This document shows, one piece after another, positions 53,150 through 64,000 of a stretch of DNA of 64,000 bases (positions are counted from its first letter, which is position 1; the number at the start of each line of letters is the position of its first letter). The notes under the pieces were generated by a model, which had not been told where the DNA came from, did not search any database, and saw only the letters and a list, made by a program, of their open reading frames with translations. The position numbers and the translations under genes are program-made. This stretch comes from Lamellibrachia columna (lineage: Eukaryota; Annelida; Polychaeta; Sabellida; Siboglinidae), in NCBI GenBank assembly GCA_963662155.1, contig OY759261.1:43660056-43724055 (forward strand), written 5' to 3'.

Positions 53150-55900
53150 TGAACTTAAATGTGTATGCTTAAATGCCAGGAGCATAGTAAATAAAAAAGT
53201 GAGTTAGACATTATGGTAGCAGATATTGATCCTCATGTAATAGGCATCACAGAATCATGGGCAAATGAAGATATAGTAGATGCTGAGTTAGCACTGACAG
53301 GCTATGTAATGTTTAGGAAGGATAGACGAGAAAGAAGGGGAGGTGGAGTAATTTTGTATATTAAAGAATATATCCAAGCATATGAAATTACACTGAAAAG
53401 TGAAGCAGATAGTGTGGAAGCAATTTGGTGTAACATAGTTACCAAGAACTCAACATTAACAATAGGAGTAGTTTATCGTAGTCCTAACATAGGACAAGAG
53501 GAAGATGTAAAATTACAAAAGGCGATAAGGGAGGTGAGCAAGGGAGAATGTGTTATAATGGGTGATTTTAACCATGGCCATATACAATGGGAATCATTAG
53601 AGAGTGCTGGAGGTGACGACCATCAGTTTCTACTTCTAACACAGGATTGTTTCCTTACTCAACATGTCTTGGAACCAACCAGAGGTGGGAATGTATTAGA
53701 TTTAATTTTGTCTTCTCAAAATGAATTAGTTGACAATGTTAAAGTACACGAACCTTTACGTTCAAGTGACCATAACCAAATCCATTTTAATATAAAAGTA
53801 AAAACAGGGAATACATATATAAAACAATGGAGGAGGAACTTCAACAAAGGCAAATATAAAGTGATGAGAACATATCTAGCAAATATTGATTGGAATAACT
53901 TGCTGAAGAACAAGACAGCAACAGAATGCTGGACTTGTTTAAAATATGAGATTGAGGGCATTATTGAGAAATTTATTCCATTAAGAAAACAAGGGAAAAG
54001 ATCCAGGAAAAAACACCTGTCAAAAGAAGCTATTAGAAAAATTGCTCACAAACAGATGCTGTGGAAGGTCTATAAACACACTGGAAATGTAGAAGACTAC
54101 ACAAACTACAAAGAGGCACTTAACCTAGCTACAACTGAAATTAGAAAATCTAAAAGAACCTTTGAACAAAAATTGGCAGGTAATATAAAAAATGACAGCA
54201 AGAGTTTCTATGCTTATGTAAGGAGTAAACAGAAAGTTCGAGATAAGGTCGGACCACTGGAAAACAACAGTGAAAACATAATTTCAGATGGGTTCCAAAT
54301 GGCAGAGGTCCTGAATGAGTATTTCAGCTCAGTTTTTACCACAAAATATATCAGCTCACTTCCAGTTCCATTGACTAAATTTGAGGGCAACAAATCAGAA
54401 CATTTAGGGCAGTTATTTGTAACTCCTGAAATTATATCAAAGAAAATTAAGAAGATGAAAGATAATAAATCAACTGCTAAAGGAAATTGTTGATCAAATT
54501 AGTACACCACTTGCAAACTTATTTAACTTGTCACTAGAAGAAGGAATAGTTCCTTCAGAATGGAAAGAAGCAAACATTACGCCACTATTTAAGAAGGGAT
54601 CGAGGAAGAAGCCAGAAAATTACAGACCAGTGAGTTTAACATCAGTTGTATGTAAATTACTCGAAACATTAATTAGAGACCACATGGTGAAATTCCTCGT
54701 AAAACATAAATTAATAAATACATCTCAACATGGATTCCTAAAAGCAAGGTTATGTCTAACCAATCTCTTATGTTTTTAGAAGAAATTACAAAGTCGGTAG
54801 ATGACGGGTCACCAGTGGATGTTTTCTACTTAGATTTTCAGAAAGCTTTCGATAAAGTGCCACATCAAAGATTGTTACTTAAACTAAAAGCCCATGGTAT
54901 AGGCAATGATGTAATCAACTGGATAGGAAAGTGGCTTACACACAGAAGACAGAGAGTAATAGTAGATGGTAAGATTTCAAACTGGAAATCTGTTTTGAGT
55001 GGGGTACCACAGGGATCAGTGTTAGGCCCTATACTGTTTTTACTATATATAAATGATTTGGAGGATGACATATCTAGCAAAGTACTCAAATTTGCAGATG
55101 ACACAAAAGTATTCAGAAAGGTTTCTAATGATACAGATAAACAAAGTTTACAGGATGATCTAGAAAAATTAGTTAAATGGTCAGAAAAATGGCAAATGTT
55201 ATTCAATTTTGGGAAGTGTAAATGTATACACATAGGATATGGAAATATGGGCGAGGAATATAAAATGGGGGATGCTGTACTAGGTAGAACCACACAAGAA
55301 AAGGATTTAGGAGTAACATTTAATGCTGACATGAAAGTTTCAGAGCAATGTGGGATTGCTGCTTCGAAAGGAAATCAAATTCTAGGGCTAATTAGGAGAA
55401 CTATCACGTATAAGGAGAAACATCTAATTGTACCCCTGTATAAAGCAATAGTTAGACCACATTTGGAATATTGTATTCAAGCATGGAGGCCATATCGTAA
55501 AAAAGACATAGATAAGCTAGAAAGAATACAACGAAGAGCAACTAAGATGATTCCAGAATTAAGAGACCTTAGTTACGAAAGTCGCTTATTACAATGTGGT
55601 TTGACAACACTAGAGACCAGGAGACTAAGAGGAGACCAAATAGAAGTGTTTAAAATAGTGAACGGTTATGAGGATGCTGATAGGAATATGTTCTTCAAAC
55701 TTAAAGAAGGCAGTAGAACCAGAGGACACAAAGAAGCATTAGTTAAGGAGCAGTGTAGGTTGGACATGAGAAAGTACTCTTTCTCACAGAGGGTGATAAA
55801 TGAATGGAACAAACTGCCAAATGATTGTGTTAATGCTAGTAGTGTGAATATGTTTAAAAATAGAATTGACAGATATCTGATAAGGGCGGGCTACACATAG
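53150..55900 (+). pseudogene. CR1 ORF2 (endonuclease-RT), three shared lesions
   Basis: The start NELKCVCLNARSIVNKK is shifted by a 1-nt loss at about 53200. The endonuclease frame 53213-54493 has GITESW, GDFNHGHIQW and SSDHNQIHF and ends where about 26 nt of the RT fingers are missing (about 54473). Another 1-nt loss in a T run at about 54775 separates 54528-54779 from 54752-55900, which has YLDFQKAFDKVPH, SGVPQGSVLGP and FADDTK. All three lesions recur in the copy at 13377-16990. Confidence 0.9.
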
Positions 55901-56006
55901 ATGAGAAAATTGTTGGACTCTCGATAAGCCAATGGCTTCCTTGTCCACTTGCCATCTGGAACTTGTTGTTCGAGATGGCAATCTTGTTAAATCTTGTTAA
56001 ATCTTA

Positions 56007-56690
56007 TATTTTATTGAACAACACAAGCAGCATGATGATACAACATGGGTAGCGTGTAATATCACTACGACTACAACTATGACGATGACGATGAGACGAC
56101 TTGCGGATGTTGACCATCACGCCAGACGTCGCGAGCTTAGGGGTGTCCCCACCTCGCCAGAGGCTCGAGGGTGATGATGATGAGGCGACTTGCGGATGTT
56201 GACCATCACGCCAGAGGTCTTGAGCTTAGGGGTGGTGTGTCCCACATATCACTGACGTGGCGTTTAATTAAAATTTTTATTTTTATTTTAGTTTTAAATT
56301 ACAATTTTAAATTCAATGAAAACCCAGGGGAAAAATCCACATATCGCTGACGTTGCGGTTAGTGGGAAAAACCTGATATTTTACTACGATGTTTTAGTTA
56401 GCATATTTACGTATAAGCTAGTGCTCTAAATGGTGTACTTTTTTGTGTTTTTGTAGAGTTCATTCTAAATTACTGTATTTTAAAATGGAATGCGCACTAT
56501 TATGCGAACGCTTACACCCTTGATCAGTAATTGTCAGGTCTATATATAGCATACCATTCGAAAGCTATTTATAAATCACGCGGTTCATAACTGCAGTGGC
56601 AGTGCGCAAAAAAAAAAGTTGGATTGGAGTGTTTATGTAGATCGATTAGTGATTAGTTTAGTTTGATGCTGCTGTGGTTTATATCTGAAT
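56007..56690. other. Element B' non-coding block
   Basis: Reverse complement of 17300-17892. It includes the about 90-bp tandem duplication (56095-56235) and a TATTTTTATTTTAGTTTTAA tract. No gene. Confidence 0.6.
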
Positions 56691-56793
56691 ATATCACTCA
56701 ACTGCACAACCAGTTGTCGAAGCGGATTTAATTGGAAATATAAGACTATAGGACGAATTCCGTTTCGTGTTTACGATTTTCAAAAAATCCAAG

Positions 56794-57015
56794 ATGGCTG
56801 CCTGCGTCCATGGTTGGGCCCGTTGTTGGATCGAACAAAGTTGTTCGTTGTCTCTACGCTTTGACGTTGATGAACATGCAGAATATCGCAAGCGGAGACT
56901 CTGGCTCAATGAATTTGCGAGTGATTACATTGGGACATGCCCAATCGGCAGTAGTGACGATGACTCTGACTTATTTGAGTCGAACGTGGACGACCGGGTG
57001 ACAGTGTGTCTGTGA
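56794..57015 (+). CDS. Small element-B reading frame, uninterrupted
   Basis: Reads MAACVHGWARCWIEQSC...YIGTCPIGSSDDDSDLF...DDRVTVCL, 73 codons plus stop. The ATG at 56794 has a favourable context (AAGATGG); an upstream in-frame ATG at 56767 adds nine residues. The C-terminal half is acidic. A splice-like acceptor TTTTGTTTTTACAG follows at about 57127, so it may be a first exon. It is the only non-repeat frame found in the element. No family was recognised. Confidence 0.35.
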   Translation: MAACVHGWARCWIEQSCSLSLRFDVDEHAEYRKRRLWLNEFASDYIGTCPIGSSDDDSDLFESNVDDRVTVCL

Positions 57016-57129
57016 CATGTCACCTGAAAGCACAGAGCCACACAACAACGGTAGTTCAGAGTTAATCACAAGAAGAGATTGCTACCTCTTGGGTGTTGGT
57101 TATTAATATAAATGTTTTGTTTTTACAGA

Positions 57130-57480
57130 AAAAAAATAACTACATTCATTTCACTGGATTGGATATAGTAATAACAATAGATAATTTATTAAACTGTGAC
57201 TGTGGTGAAGTTTTGTTTTCACGTGAAGTATCATGATTCTAGACTGTCAACTTTACAAGTAATTTTTTTATTGTAAATGTAACCATCACAATGTAATAAT
57301 TGTTTTAGTGTACCGAAGCTAACAGACCTATCTACATTTGCTTCACTGGATTGGACATTGTTATACTAATAACAATGGATAAATTTTTATACTGTGGCAG
57401 CGTTTTGTTTTGACCTGAATTGTGATGATTTTCGACTCAACTTTACAAGTAATTTTTTCTCCTTAAATAGTTTTTGACGG
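57130..57480. repeat. Diverged about 170-bp duplication in B'
   Basis: Mirror of 12890-13215; each half has TTCACTGGATTGGA and CAACTTTACAAGTAATTTTT. Confidence 0.7.
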
Positions 57481-57654
57481 GTGCCCTTTTTAAATTCTTG
57501 TAACTTTGATTCTAGTGGGAGCATTTGAATACACTAAACTGTTTTGGAATGAGAAAGGGTGTTATTTTCCATGCGTTAAATTAAAAAACAACTTTACATT
57601 GGTTTGACAATGACCGGTTTTCCTTCGCCGCCACATATATTAGTCTAGAAAAAA

Positions 57655-58640
57655 TCTTTGTGCACAACATAAAAAAAATAGATCAGTAACTTTTTATTAA
57701 TGTAACATCACCATTCTTGAAAATGGGAACTATATTGAAATTTTTGCTGATCTGGAACATATCTATAATCAAACAATAAGGCAACAACATGATGGTTCAA
57801 AGAAACTGGAATAACCTTGTTTAATGATGTTCAGTTTTATGCCACCCCATCCCCCAATTTTTTTTTTACACGCTCGATAAGTTTCTGTATTTCATCTAAA
57901 GTTGCTGGTGTCAGAAACATGGAATTTTATAAACTCCATACAGATAGTCGTCAGGAACCTTTCATACAATTGTTTTCTTTTTGCAATGCTTAAATTCATA
58001 AAATACTCATTCAACTTATCAGCAATATTTTTTTATGTGTGTGTAAATATATCTTCAACTAAGAACTCATCACTTCATGAAAGTGTTGGGGAAATGATCC
58101 GATCTGAATACATTATTCTGTGCATTTGGTAATATTCACCAAATATATTGTCTATTGCTGTGAAAGTGGTTGGAGTGATTGTGACATTGTATCTATGTAG
58201 GCTATCATAGTTAAGCAAACTGATGTTGGAGTCGCCATTAAACACTGTTTGTTTACAACTTTGCGTACTTGCCAAATTTTAGTATTTTGATTGGTGAAAT
58301 CAGTAATATTTATGTTTAGTGACGGATAAATAATGCCAATTATTAATTTCTCTTTTACATTTCTTAGATCAAGTCTTAACTTCAATAAACATACATTCTA
58401 AATACGCAGTTATAATATTAAGTTTTGGTATTTCAAAATAGTAATAAGATTTGTGGATACTCCTGATCCCTTCTTTGAGGGCCTTGAAAGATGAATACTT
58501 CTGAAGTCGGTCAACTCATCAATATATTTTTCAATTATTAACCATCTTTTGGTTAACGCTATGACAATCAGTGATAAGTAATTATTCAATTTACTAAGAG
58601 TTTTTGACATACTTCAAGTATTTAAAGGAGGAAAACCCAC
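57655..58640 (-). pseudogene. LINE relic in B'
   Basis: Reverse-strand mirror of 11690-12715. Readable pieces are ALTKRWLIIEKYIDELTDFR (58610-58500), KEKLIIGIIY and TAIDNIFGEYY. Dead in both copies. Confidence 0.7.
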
Positions 58641-58964
58641 AAGTATAATCATTATTAGATTTCATTAATATCAGTGCCAAGGTAGTATTGTGTAAATGAA
58701 CTGTTTCATGCTATAAAAATGTTATAATCTGGATCCAAATTCCTAGTAGCATGACTTTAAAAATCAACTACTTCACCTGCAGGTGTTCAGGTTCAACTGG
58801 ATCATTTAAATCTCTAGTAAATGTATACTTAACTATAATAATAGCACACATGTTGCTATTCTGTACCTTGCTTATTAAGCAATACAAATTGTGTGTACGC
58901 CTAATTGTGTTTGTTCATTATACAGTTAAACAAATACAATGTATAATAATAAATAAACACAACA

Positions 58965-59912
58965 GTCCTCCGTCTCTCCTACCACCAGCCACATCCTGGC
59001 TACTTACACACTGCCTCTGCCATACAGTCCTCTGTCTTTCCTACCTCCAGCCACATCCTGGCTCCTTACACACTGGCTCCTTATACAGTCCTCTTTCTCT
59101 CAAACCTCCAGCCACATCCTGGCTCCTGATACATTGCATCTATAATACAGTCCTCTGTCTTTCCTACCTCCAGCCACATCCTGGCTCCTGATATATTGCG
59201 TCCATCATACAGGCCTCTGTCTTTCCTACCTCCAGCCACACCCTTGCTCCTTACACACTGCCTCCGCCACACAGTCCTCTTTCTCTCCTACCTCCTGCCA
59301 CATCCTGGCTCCTGATACATTGCATCCACCATACAGGCCTCTGTCTCTCCTACCTCCAGCCACATCGTGGCTCCTGATAAATTGCGTCTACCAAACTGTC
59401 CTCTGTCTCTTCTACCTACAGCCACATCCTGGCGCCTGATACATTGCCTCCGCCACACAGTCCTCCATCTCTCCTACCTCCAGCCACATCCTGGCTACTT
59501 ACACATTGCCTCCACCACACATTCATCTGTCTCTCCTACCTCCAACCACATCCTGGCTCCTGATACATTGCGTCCACCATACCGTCCTCTGTCTCTCCTA
59601 CCTACAGCCACATCACGGCTCCTGATACATTGCCCCCGCCATACAGTCCTCTATCTCTCCTACCTCCAACCACATCCTGGCTCCTTACGCACTGCCTCCA
59701 CCACACAGTCCTCTGTCTACCCTACCTCCAGCCACATCCTGGCTCCTTAAACACTGCCTCCGCCACATTGTGGCTCTTGACATATTGCGTCCACCATAAT
59801 ATCATCTGTCTCTCCTACCTCCAACCACATCCTGACTCCTGATACGTTGCGTCCACCATACTATACTGTCCTCTGTCTCTCCTACCTCCAGCCACATCCT
59901 GGCTCCTGTACA
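58965..59912. repeat. 62-bp minisatellite, B' copy
   Basis: Reverse complement of 10433-11385 with small differences in copy content, for example a short unit near 59065. Confidence 0.9.
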
Positions 59913-59994
59913 TAAATGTATACTGAGACGATGAGAAACAGCAAGACAGCTTGAGACAGTGTCATAAAATAAATAAATGTACAGTCTGTATCTC

Positions 59995-60830
59995 CAGCAC
60001 ACAGCTGTAAGATATAGTAACTACAACTCCAGTACACAATTAGAATACACAGTTACTGCTAGAATACATGGCCAGTGCACCCTCAGTACACATCTAGAAT
60101 ATATAGTCACTACACACTCTGTACACAGCTGAAATACAAAATATTCACAGTATCTCAAGTACATAGCTATAATGCATTGTCACTACAACTCCAGTACACG
60201 ATTAGAATACACCATTCCTGCTCAACCAGGACACAGCTCGAATACCTGGTCACTGCTGTATCTCCAGCACACAGCTGTAAGATATAGTCACTACAACTCC
60301 AGTACACAAATAGAATACACAGTTACTGCTAGAATACATGGGCAGTGCACCCTCAGTACACATTTAGAATATATAGTCACTACACACTCTGAACACAGCT
60401 AAAATACAAAATATTCACAGTATCTCAAGTACATAGCTATAATGCATTATCACTACAACTCCAGGACACGATTAGAATACATGGTCGCTGCTCAATCTCC
60501 AGCACACAGCTGTAAGAAATAGTCACTACAACTCCAGTACACAAATAGAATACACAGTTACTGCTAGAATACATGGCCAGTGCACCCTCAGTACACATCT
60601 AGAATATATAGTCACTACACACTCTGTACACAGCTAAAATACAAAATATGCACAGTATCTCCGGTACATAGCTATAATGCATTGTCACTACAACTCCAGT
60701 ACACGATTAGAATGCACAGTTACTGCTCACCCAGGACACAGCTCGAATACATGGTCGCTGCACCCTCAGTACGTAACTGGAATACATAGTCACTACACCC
60801 TCAGTACATAGCTAGAATACAAAATCACAC
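59995..60830. repeat. 270-bp higher-order minisatellite, B' copy
   Basis: Reverse complement of 9255-10355 with fewer units, ending near the start of the CR1 copy at 60842. Confidence 0.85.
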
Positions 60831-60841
60831 AATTTCGCACA

Positions 60842-63817
60842 AATATTTTTGGAAGTAAACATTCTTTAAACTAGAAGTGCAGGGGGGTTACCTAGAGGTG
60901 TCTCAAGCAGAACAAGAGGCCACTAGCACAGATAAACCAATATCAAATCATCCAAAAAACATCTCTGAAAAAGGTTATAGATGCGTGTGTTTAAATGCAA
61001 GGAGCATAGTAAATAAGAAAAACGAATTAAACATTATGGTAGAAGATATTGACTCTCACATAATTGGTATAACTGAATCATGGGCCAACATAGATATAAC
61101 AGATGCTGAATTAGGACTGACAGGATATGTAATGTTTAGGAAAGATCGAATAGGAAGAAGGGGCGGGGGAGTTATTTTATATGTTAACGAATCTATTCAG
61201 GCTTATGAAATAAAACTAGAAAGGGAAGCAGATTGCGATGAAGCTGTTTGGTGCAAAATTGTTTCAGGTAATTCAAAATTAACTATTGGATTAGTTTACC
61301 GAAGTCCAAACATAACAGAAGAGGACAACACAAAAATAAAAAACGCTATAAAGGAAGTTAGTAAAGGGGAATGTATCATAATGGGAGATTTTAACCATGG
61401 ACACATACAATGGAATTCTCTAGAGAGCACAGGGATTGAGGACCAACAATTTCTATTTTTAATCCAGGATAGCTTTCTTACTCAGCACGTACTAGAACCA
61501 ACCAGGGGAGAAAATGTATTAGATATAGTTTTGTCATCACAAAAAGAATTAGTGGACAATGTAAACATATTTGAACCATTGGGTAATAGTGACCATAATC
61601 AAATACATTTTGACATCAATGTAAAATCAGAAAGTAAAAATAAGAAAACGTACAAGAGAAACTTCCACAAAGGTAACTACAAAGATATGAGAAAATACTT
61701 AGCAAAGCTAGATTGGAATAACATGCTGATGAATAAGACCGCAATTGAATGTTGGAATATTCTAAAATATGAAATTGAGAGTATCATCGATAAATTTGTT
61801 CCCTTCCAAAAACAAGGAAAACGGTGTAGAAAGAAACACTTGTCAAAAGAGGCTATTAGAAAAATAATGCTAAAACAAACTATGTGGAGGGTTTATAGGC
61901 GTACCAGAAAGGACGAAGACTATGCAAAATACAAAGAGGCACTTAATGCAGCTACAACTGAAATCAGACAGTCTAAAAGAAGCTATGAGCAAAAACTAGC
62001 ATGTAACATAAAAAATGACAGCAAGAGTTTTTATGCATATGTCAGGAGTAAACAAAACGTACAAGACAAGGTTGGACCTCTAGAAGACAGTGCTGGAAAT
62101 ATAATATCACAGGGGTTTTTAATGGCGGAAGACCTAAATGGTTACTTCAGTTCAGTGTTTACCAAAGAAGATATTAGTTCATTACCAGTTGCTGATGCTA
62201 AATTTCAGGGGGCTAAATCTGACTATTTAGGTCCGTTAGTTGTAACTCCAGAATTGGTAGCTAAGAATATAAAGGCAATGAAGGATAACAAATCACCGGG
62301 AGTGGATGGGATTCCTCCAAAATTACTAATGGAAACAGTAGAACAAATCAGTATACCACTTGCAAGAGTATTCAACTTGTCATTAAAAGAGGGAGTTCTT
62401 CCGTTTGAATGGAAAGAAGCAAACATCATACCATTATTTAAAAAGGGTTCGAGAAATAAGTCAGAGAATTACAGACCAGTGAGTTTAACGTCAGTGATTT
62501 GTAAATTATTAGAAAGGTTAATTAAAGACCATATGGTGGAATTCCTCGTTAAGCATAAATTATTAAATTCATCTCAACATGGATTCCTTAAAGCGACGTC
62601 ATGCTTAACAAATATGTTATGTTTTTTGGAAGAAATCACTAAGTGGATAGACGAGGGATCGCCAGTAGATATTATCTACTTAGATTTTCAGAAAGCTTTT
62701 GACAAAGTGCCACATCAAAGATTACTACTTAAATTAAAAGCCCATGGTATCGGGGACAGCATAGCTGACTGGATAGAACAATGGCTGACTGACAGAAGAC
62801 AACGAGTTGTAGTAGATGGAGAAGTTTCAAATTGGAAATCGGTTTTGAGTGGGGTACCTCAAGGATCAGTATTAGGACCTATATTATTCTTAATTTATAT
62901 CAATGACTTGGACGACAGTATAACAAGTAACGTACTGAAATTTGCGGATGACACAAAACTGTTTAGAAAGGTTAATACTGATGGTGATAAACAACATTTA
63001 CAAAACGATCTAGACAGATTAGTGAAATGGTCTGAGAAATGGCAGATGTTGTTCAATTTTGGGAAATGTAAATGCCTACATACAGGACATAGGAACTTGA
63101 ATGTAAACTATAAAATGGGAGATACTGTTCTGGGTACTACTGTAAAAGAAAAGGACTTAGGAGTTACAATAAACGCTGATATGAAAGTTTCAGAGCAGTG
63201 TGGTATTGCAGCTTCAAAGGGTAATCAAATTCTTGGATTGATTAGAAGAAACATAACATACAAGGGAAAAAAGTTAATTATACCTCTTTATAAAGCAATA
63301 GTTAGACCTCATTTAGAATACTGTATACAAGCATGGAGACCATATCGTAAGAAGGATATAGATACGCTTGAACGCATACAAAGGAGAGCAACTAAAATGA
63401 TTCCAGAACTGAGAGACCTTAGTTATGAAGAACGCCTGAAAGAATGTGGTTTAACAACTATAGAGACAAGGAGGTTAAGAGGAGATCAGATTGAAGTTTT
63501 TAAGATATTGATATCTCACTCAAGAAGGATAGCAGAACTAGAGGACATGAGGTAAAATTAGTAAAGGATCAATGTAGATTGGACATCAGGAAGCACTCGT
63601 TCTCACAGAGGACAATAAATGAATGGAACAAATTGTCTACAGATTGTGTAACTGCTAGCAGCGTGAATATGTTTAAAAACAAGGTTGACACATATCTCAG
63701 GAGGGCGGGTTATAAGTAGATGAACATTGTTGGACTCTCGATAAGCCAATGGCTTCCTTGTCCACTTGCCATCTGGGCCTTTGGCTTGGATGGCAAATCT
63801 TGTTAAATCTTGTTAAA
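60842..63817 (+). mobile_element. CR1-type LINE, 5'-truncated, youngest-looking ORF2
   Basis: Starts inside the end of ORF1 (FGSKHSLN-stop equivalent) and runs to the tail AATCTTGTTAAATCTTGTTA ending at 63817. The left flank matches B at 9231 in reverse and the right flank matches B at 17123 forward. These are not contiguous in B, so this is not a simple insertion. Confidence 0.85.
60877..63555 (+). CDS. CR1 ORF2 endonuclease-reverse transcriptase, almost intact
   Basis: 892 codons are open. The true start is probably the CVCLNARSIVNKK region near 60960 or the M at 60877. The APE-type endonuclease (residues about 35-260) has GITESW, GDFNHGHIQW and NSDHNQIHF. RT (about 460-760) has PGVDGIPPKLL, YLDFQKAFDKVPH, SGVPQGSVLGP and FADDTKLF, so the catalytic Asp pair is kept. 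The maturase-like C-terminal region (KDIDTLERIQRRATKM) follows. A deletion and frameshift near 63510 moves the last about 65 residues into another frame (to 63717). The product would nick DNA and prime reverse transcription there. Confidence 0.85.
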   Translation: MQGGYLEVSQAEQEATSTDKPISNHPKNISEKGYRCVCLNARSIVNKKNELNIMVEDIDSHIIGITESWANIDITDAELGLTGYVMFRKDRIGRRGGGVILYVNESIQAYEIKLEREADCDEAVWCKIVSGNSKLTIGLVYRSPNITEEDNTKIKNAIKEVSKGECIIMGDFNHGHIQWNSLESTGIEDQQFLFLIQDSFLTQHVLEPTRGENVLDIVLSSQKELVDNVNIFEPLGNSDHNQIHFDINVKSESKNKKTYKRNFHKGNYKDMRKYLAKLDWNNMLMNKTAIECWNILKYEIESIIDKFVPFQKQGKRCRKKHLSKEAIRKIMLKQTMWRVYRRTRKDEDYAKYKEALNAATTEIRQSKRSYEQKLACNIKNDSKSFYAYVRSKQNVQDKVGPLEDSAGNIISQGFLMAEDLNGYFSSVFTKEDISSLPVADAKFQGAKSDYLGPLVVTPELVAKNIKAMKDNKSPGVDGIPPKLLMETVEQISIPLARVFNLSLKEGVLPFEWKEANIIPLFKKGSRNKSENYRPVSLTSVICKLLERLIKDHMVEFLVKHKLLNSSQHGFLKATSCLTNMLCFLEEITKWIDEGSPVDIIYLDFQKAFDKVPHQRLLLKLKAHGIGDSIADWIEQWLTDRRQRVVVDGEVSNWKSVLSGVPQGSVLGPILFLIYINDLDDSITSNVLKFADDTKLFRKVNTDGDKQHLQNDLDRLVKWSEKWQMLFNFGKCKCLHTGHRNLNVNYKMGDTVLGTTVKEKDLGVTINADMKVSEQCGIAASKGNQILGLIRRNITYKGKKLIIPLYKAIVRPHLEYCIQAWRPYRKKDIDTLERIQRRATKMIPELRDLSYEERLKECGLTTIETRRLRGDQIEVFKILISHSRRIAELEDMR

Positions 63818-63820
63818 CTA

Positions 63821-64000
63821 TGTTCGATCCAACCACGGGCCCAACCATGGACGCAGGCAGCCATCTTGGATTTTTTGAAAATCGTAAACACGAAATGGAA
63901 TTCGTCCTATAGTCTTATATTTCCAATTAAATCCGCTTCGACAACTGGTTGTGCAGTTGAGTAATATATACAGATATAAACCACAGCAGCATCAAACTAA
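63821..64000 (+). repeat. Fragment of element B in forward orientation
   Basis: 180 bp matching 17123-17302 of element B at equal length with very few differences. It covers the 5' part of the MAACVHGW frame (reverse strand). The match continues to the window end. Confidence 0.85.

Larger units (their letters stand above)
51392..56006 (+). mobile_element. Full-length CR1-type LINE insertion with exact boundaries
   Basis: The empty site is visible in B (17892-17895). The insert is 4615 bp and is flanked by the 4-bp duplication TATT (51388-51391 and 56007-56010). It has a 5' UTR of about 600 bp, ORF1, ORF2 and a tail of three short AATCTTGTTA-type repeats instead of poly-A. This defines the complete element of the family. 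It carries inactivating mutations in both ORFs. Confidence 0.95.
51087..60841. mobile_element. Foldback-like TIR element B', interior inverted relative to B
   Basis: Starts with the same TIR tip at the same target site as B. After the TIR it continues as the reverse complement of B from 18078 back to about 9231. The left TIR here has only one 87-bp subunit (51087-51205). The order is ORF/promoter block, LINE relic, 62-bp minisatellite, 270-bp minisatellite. It carries a full-length CR1 copy absent from B and lacks the CR1 copy that B has. Its far TIR and palindrome are missing because a CR1 copy starts at 60842. Confidence 0.8.

Overview
The window is eukaryotic and almost certainly from an aquatic invertebrate. 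Genes have GT/GC-AG introns. Non-LTR retrotransposons are of CR1 type (ORF1 with a PHD-like finger and an SGNH esterase) and RTE type. A broken Ty3/gypsy element, very long dinucleotide microsatellites and several minisatellites fill much of the rest. A mollusc or other lophotrochozoan would fit, but the sequence alone does not fix the species. Most open frames are antisense shadows of retrotransposons or translated CA/GT/AT repeats. No rRNA, tRNA or CRISPR array was recognised.

Layout: 88-2773 is a rearranged Ty3/gypsy element whose two LTRs point in opposite directions inside a 4-bp direct repeat. 3565-8517 is copy A of a segmental duplication carrying a four-exon gene for a predicted secreted N-formylglutamate amidohydrolase (FGase)-like protein of 308 aa. 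8518-18286 is a 9.8-kb foldback-like element (B) with 209-bp terminal inverted repeats (TIRs), an imperfect 12-bp target duplication, a 269-bp near-palindrome, two minisatellites, an old LINE relic and a nested CR1 LINE. 18593-20166 holds a possible small TIR element whose right end has grown into a 29-bp tandem array. 22014-25700 and 27605-29197 are CR1 copies. 29197-29421 is a broken exon of a third FGase-like paralogue. 29464-32510 is a dead reverse-strand gene with a PIN/FEN-like core and a Cys-rich tail. 34155-36001 is satellite and microsatellite DNA. 37848-40720 is a degraded RTE element. 45107-45540 is a PHD-finger fragment. 45985-51086 is copy A', in the same orientation as A, with a 1-bp frameshift in its FGase-like gene. 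51087-60841 is element B', at the same target site as B but with its interior reversed; it contains a full-length CR1 insertion (51392-56006). The window ends with a CR1 copy that has a long open ORF2 (60842-63817), followed by 180 bp matching the interior of B in forward orientation.

The most interesting result comes from comparing A+B with A'+B'. The host sequence and target site are the same, but the element between the TIRs is flipped, and each copy serves as the empty-site control for the CR1 insertion in the other. Those two CR1 copies sit at different sites yet share three inactivating lesions, as if one dead source had been mobilised in trans. The main caveat is that A+B and A'+B' could be two haplotypes wrongly joined in tandem by the assembler.
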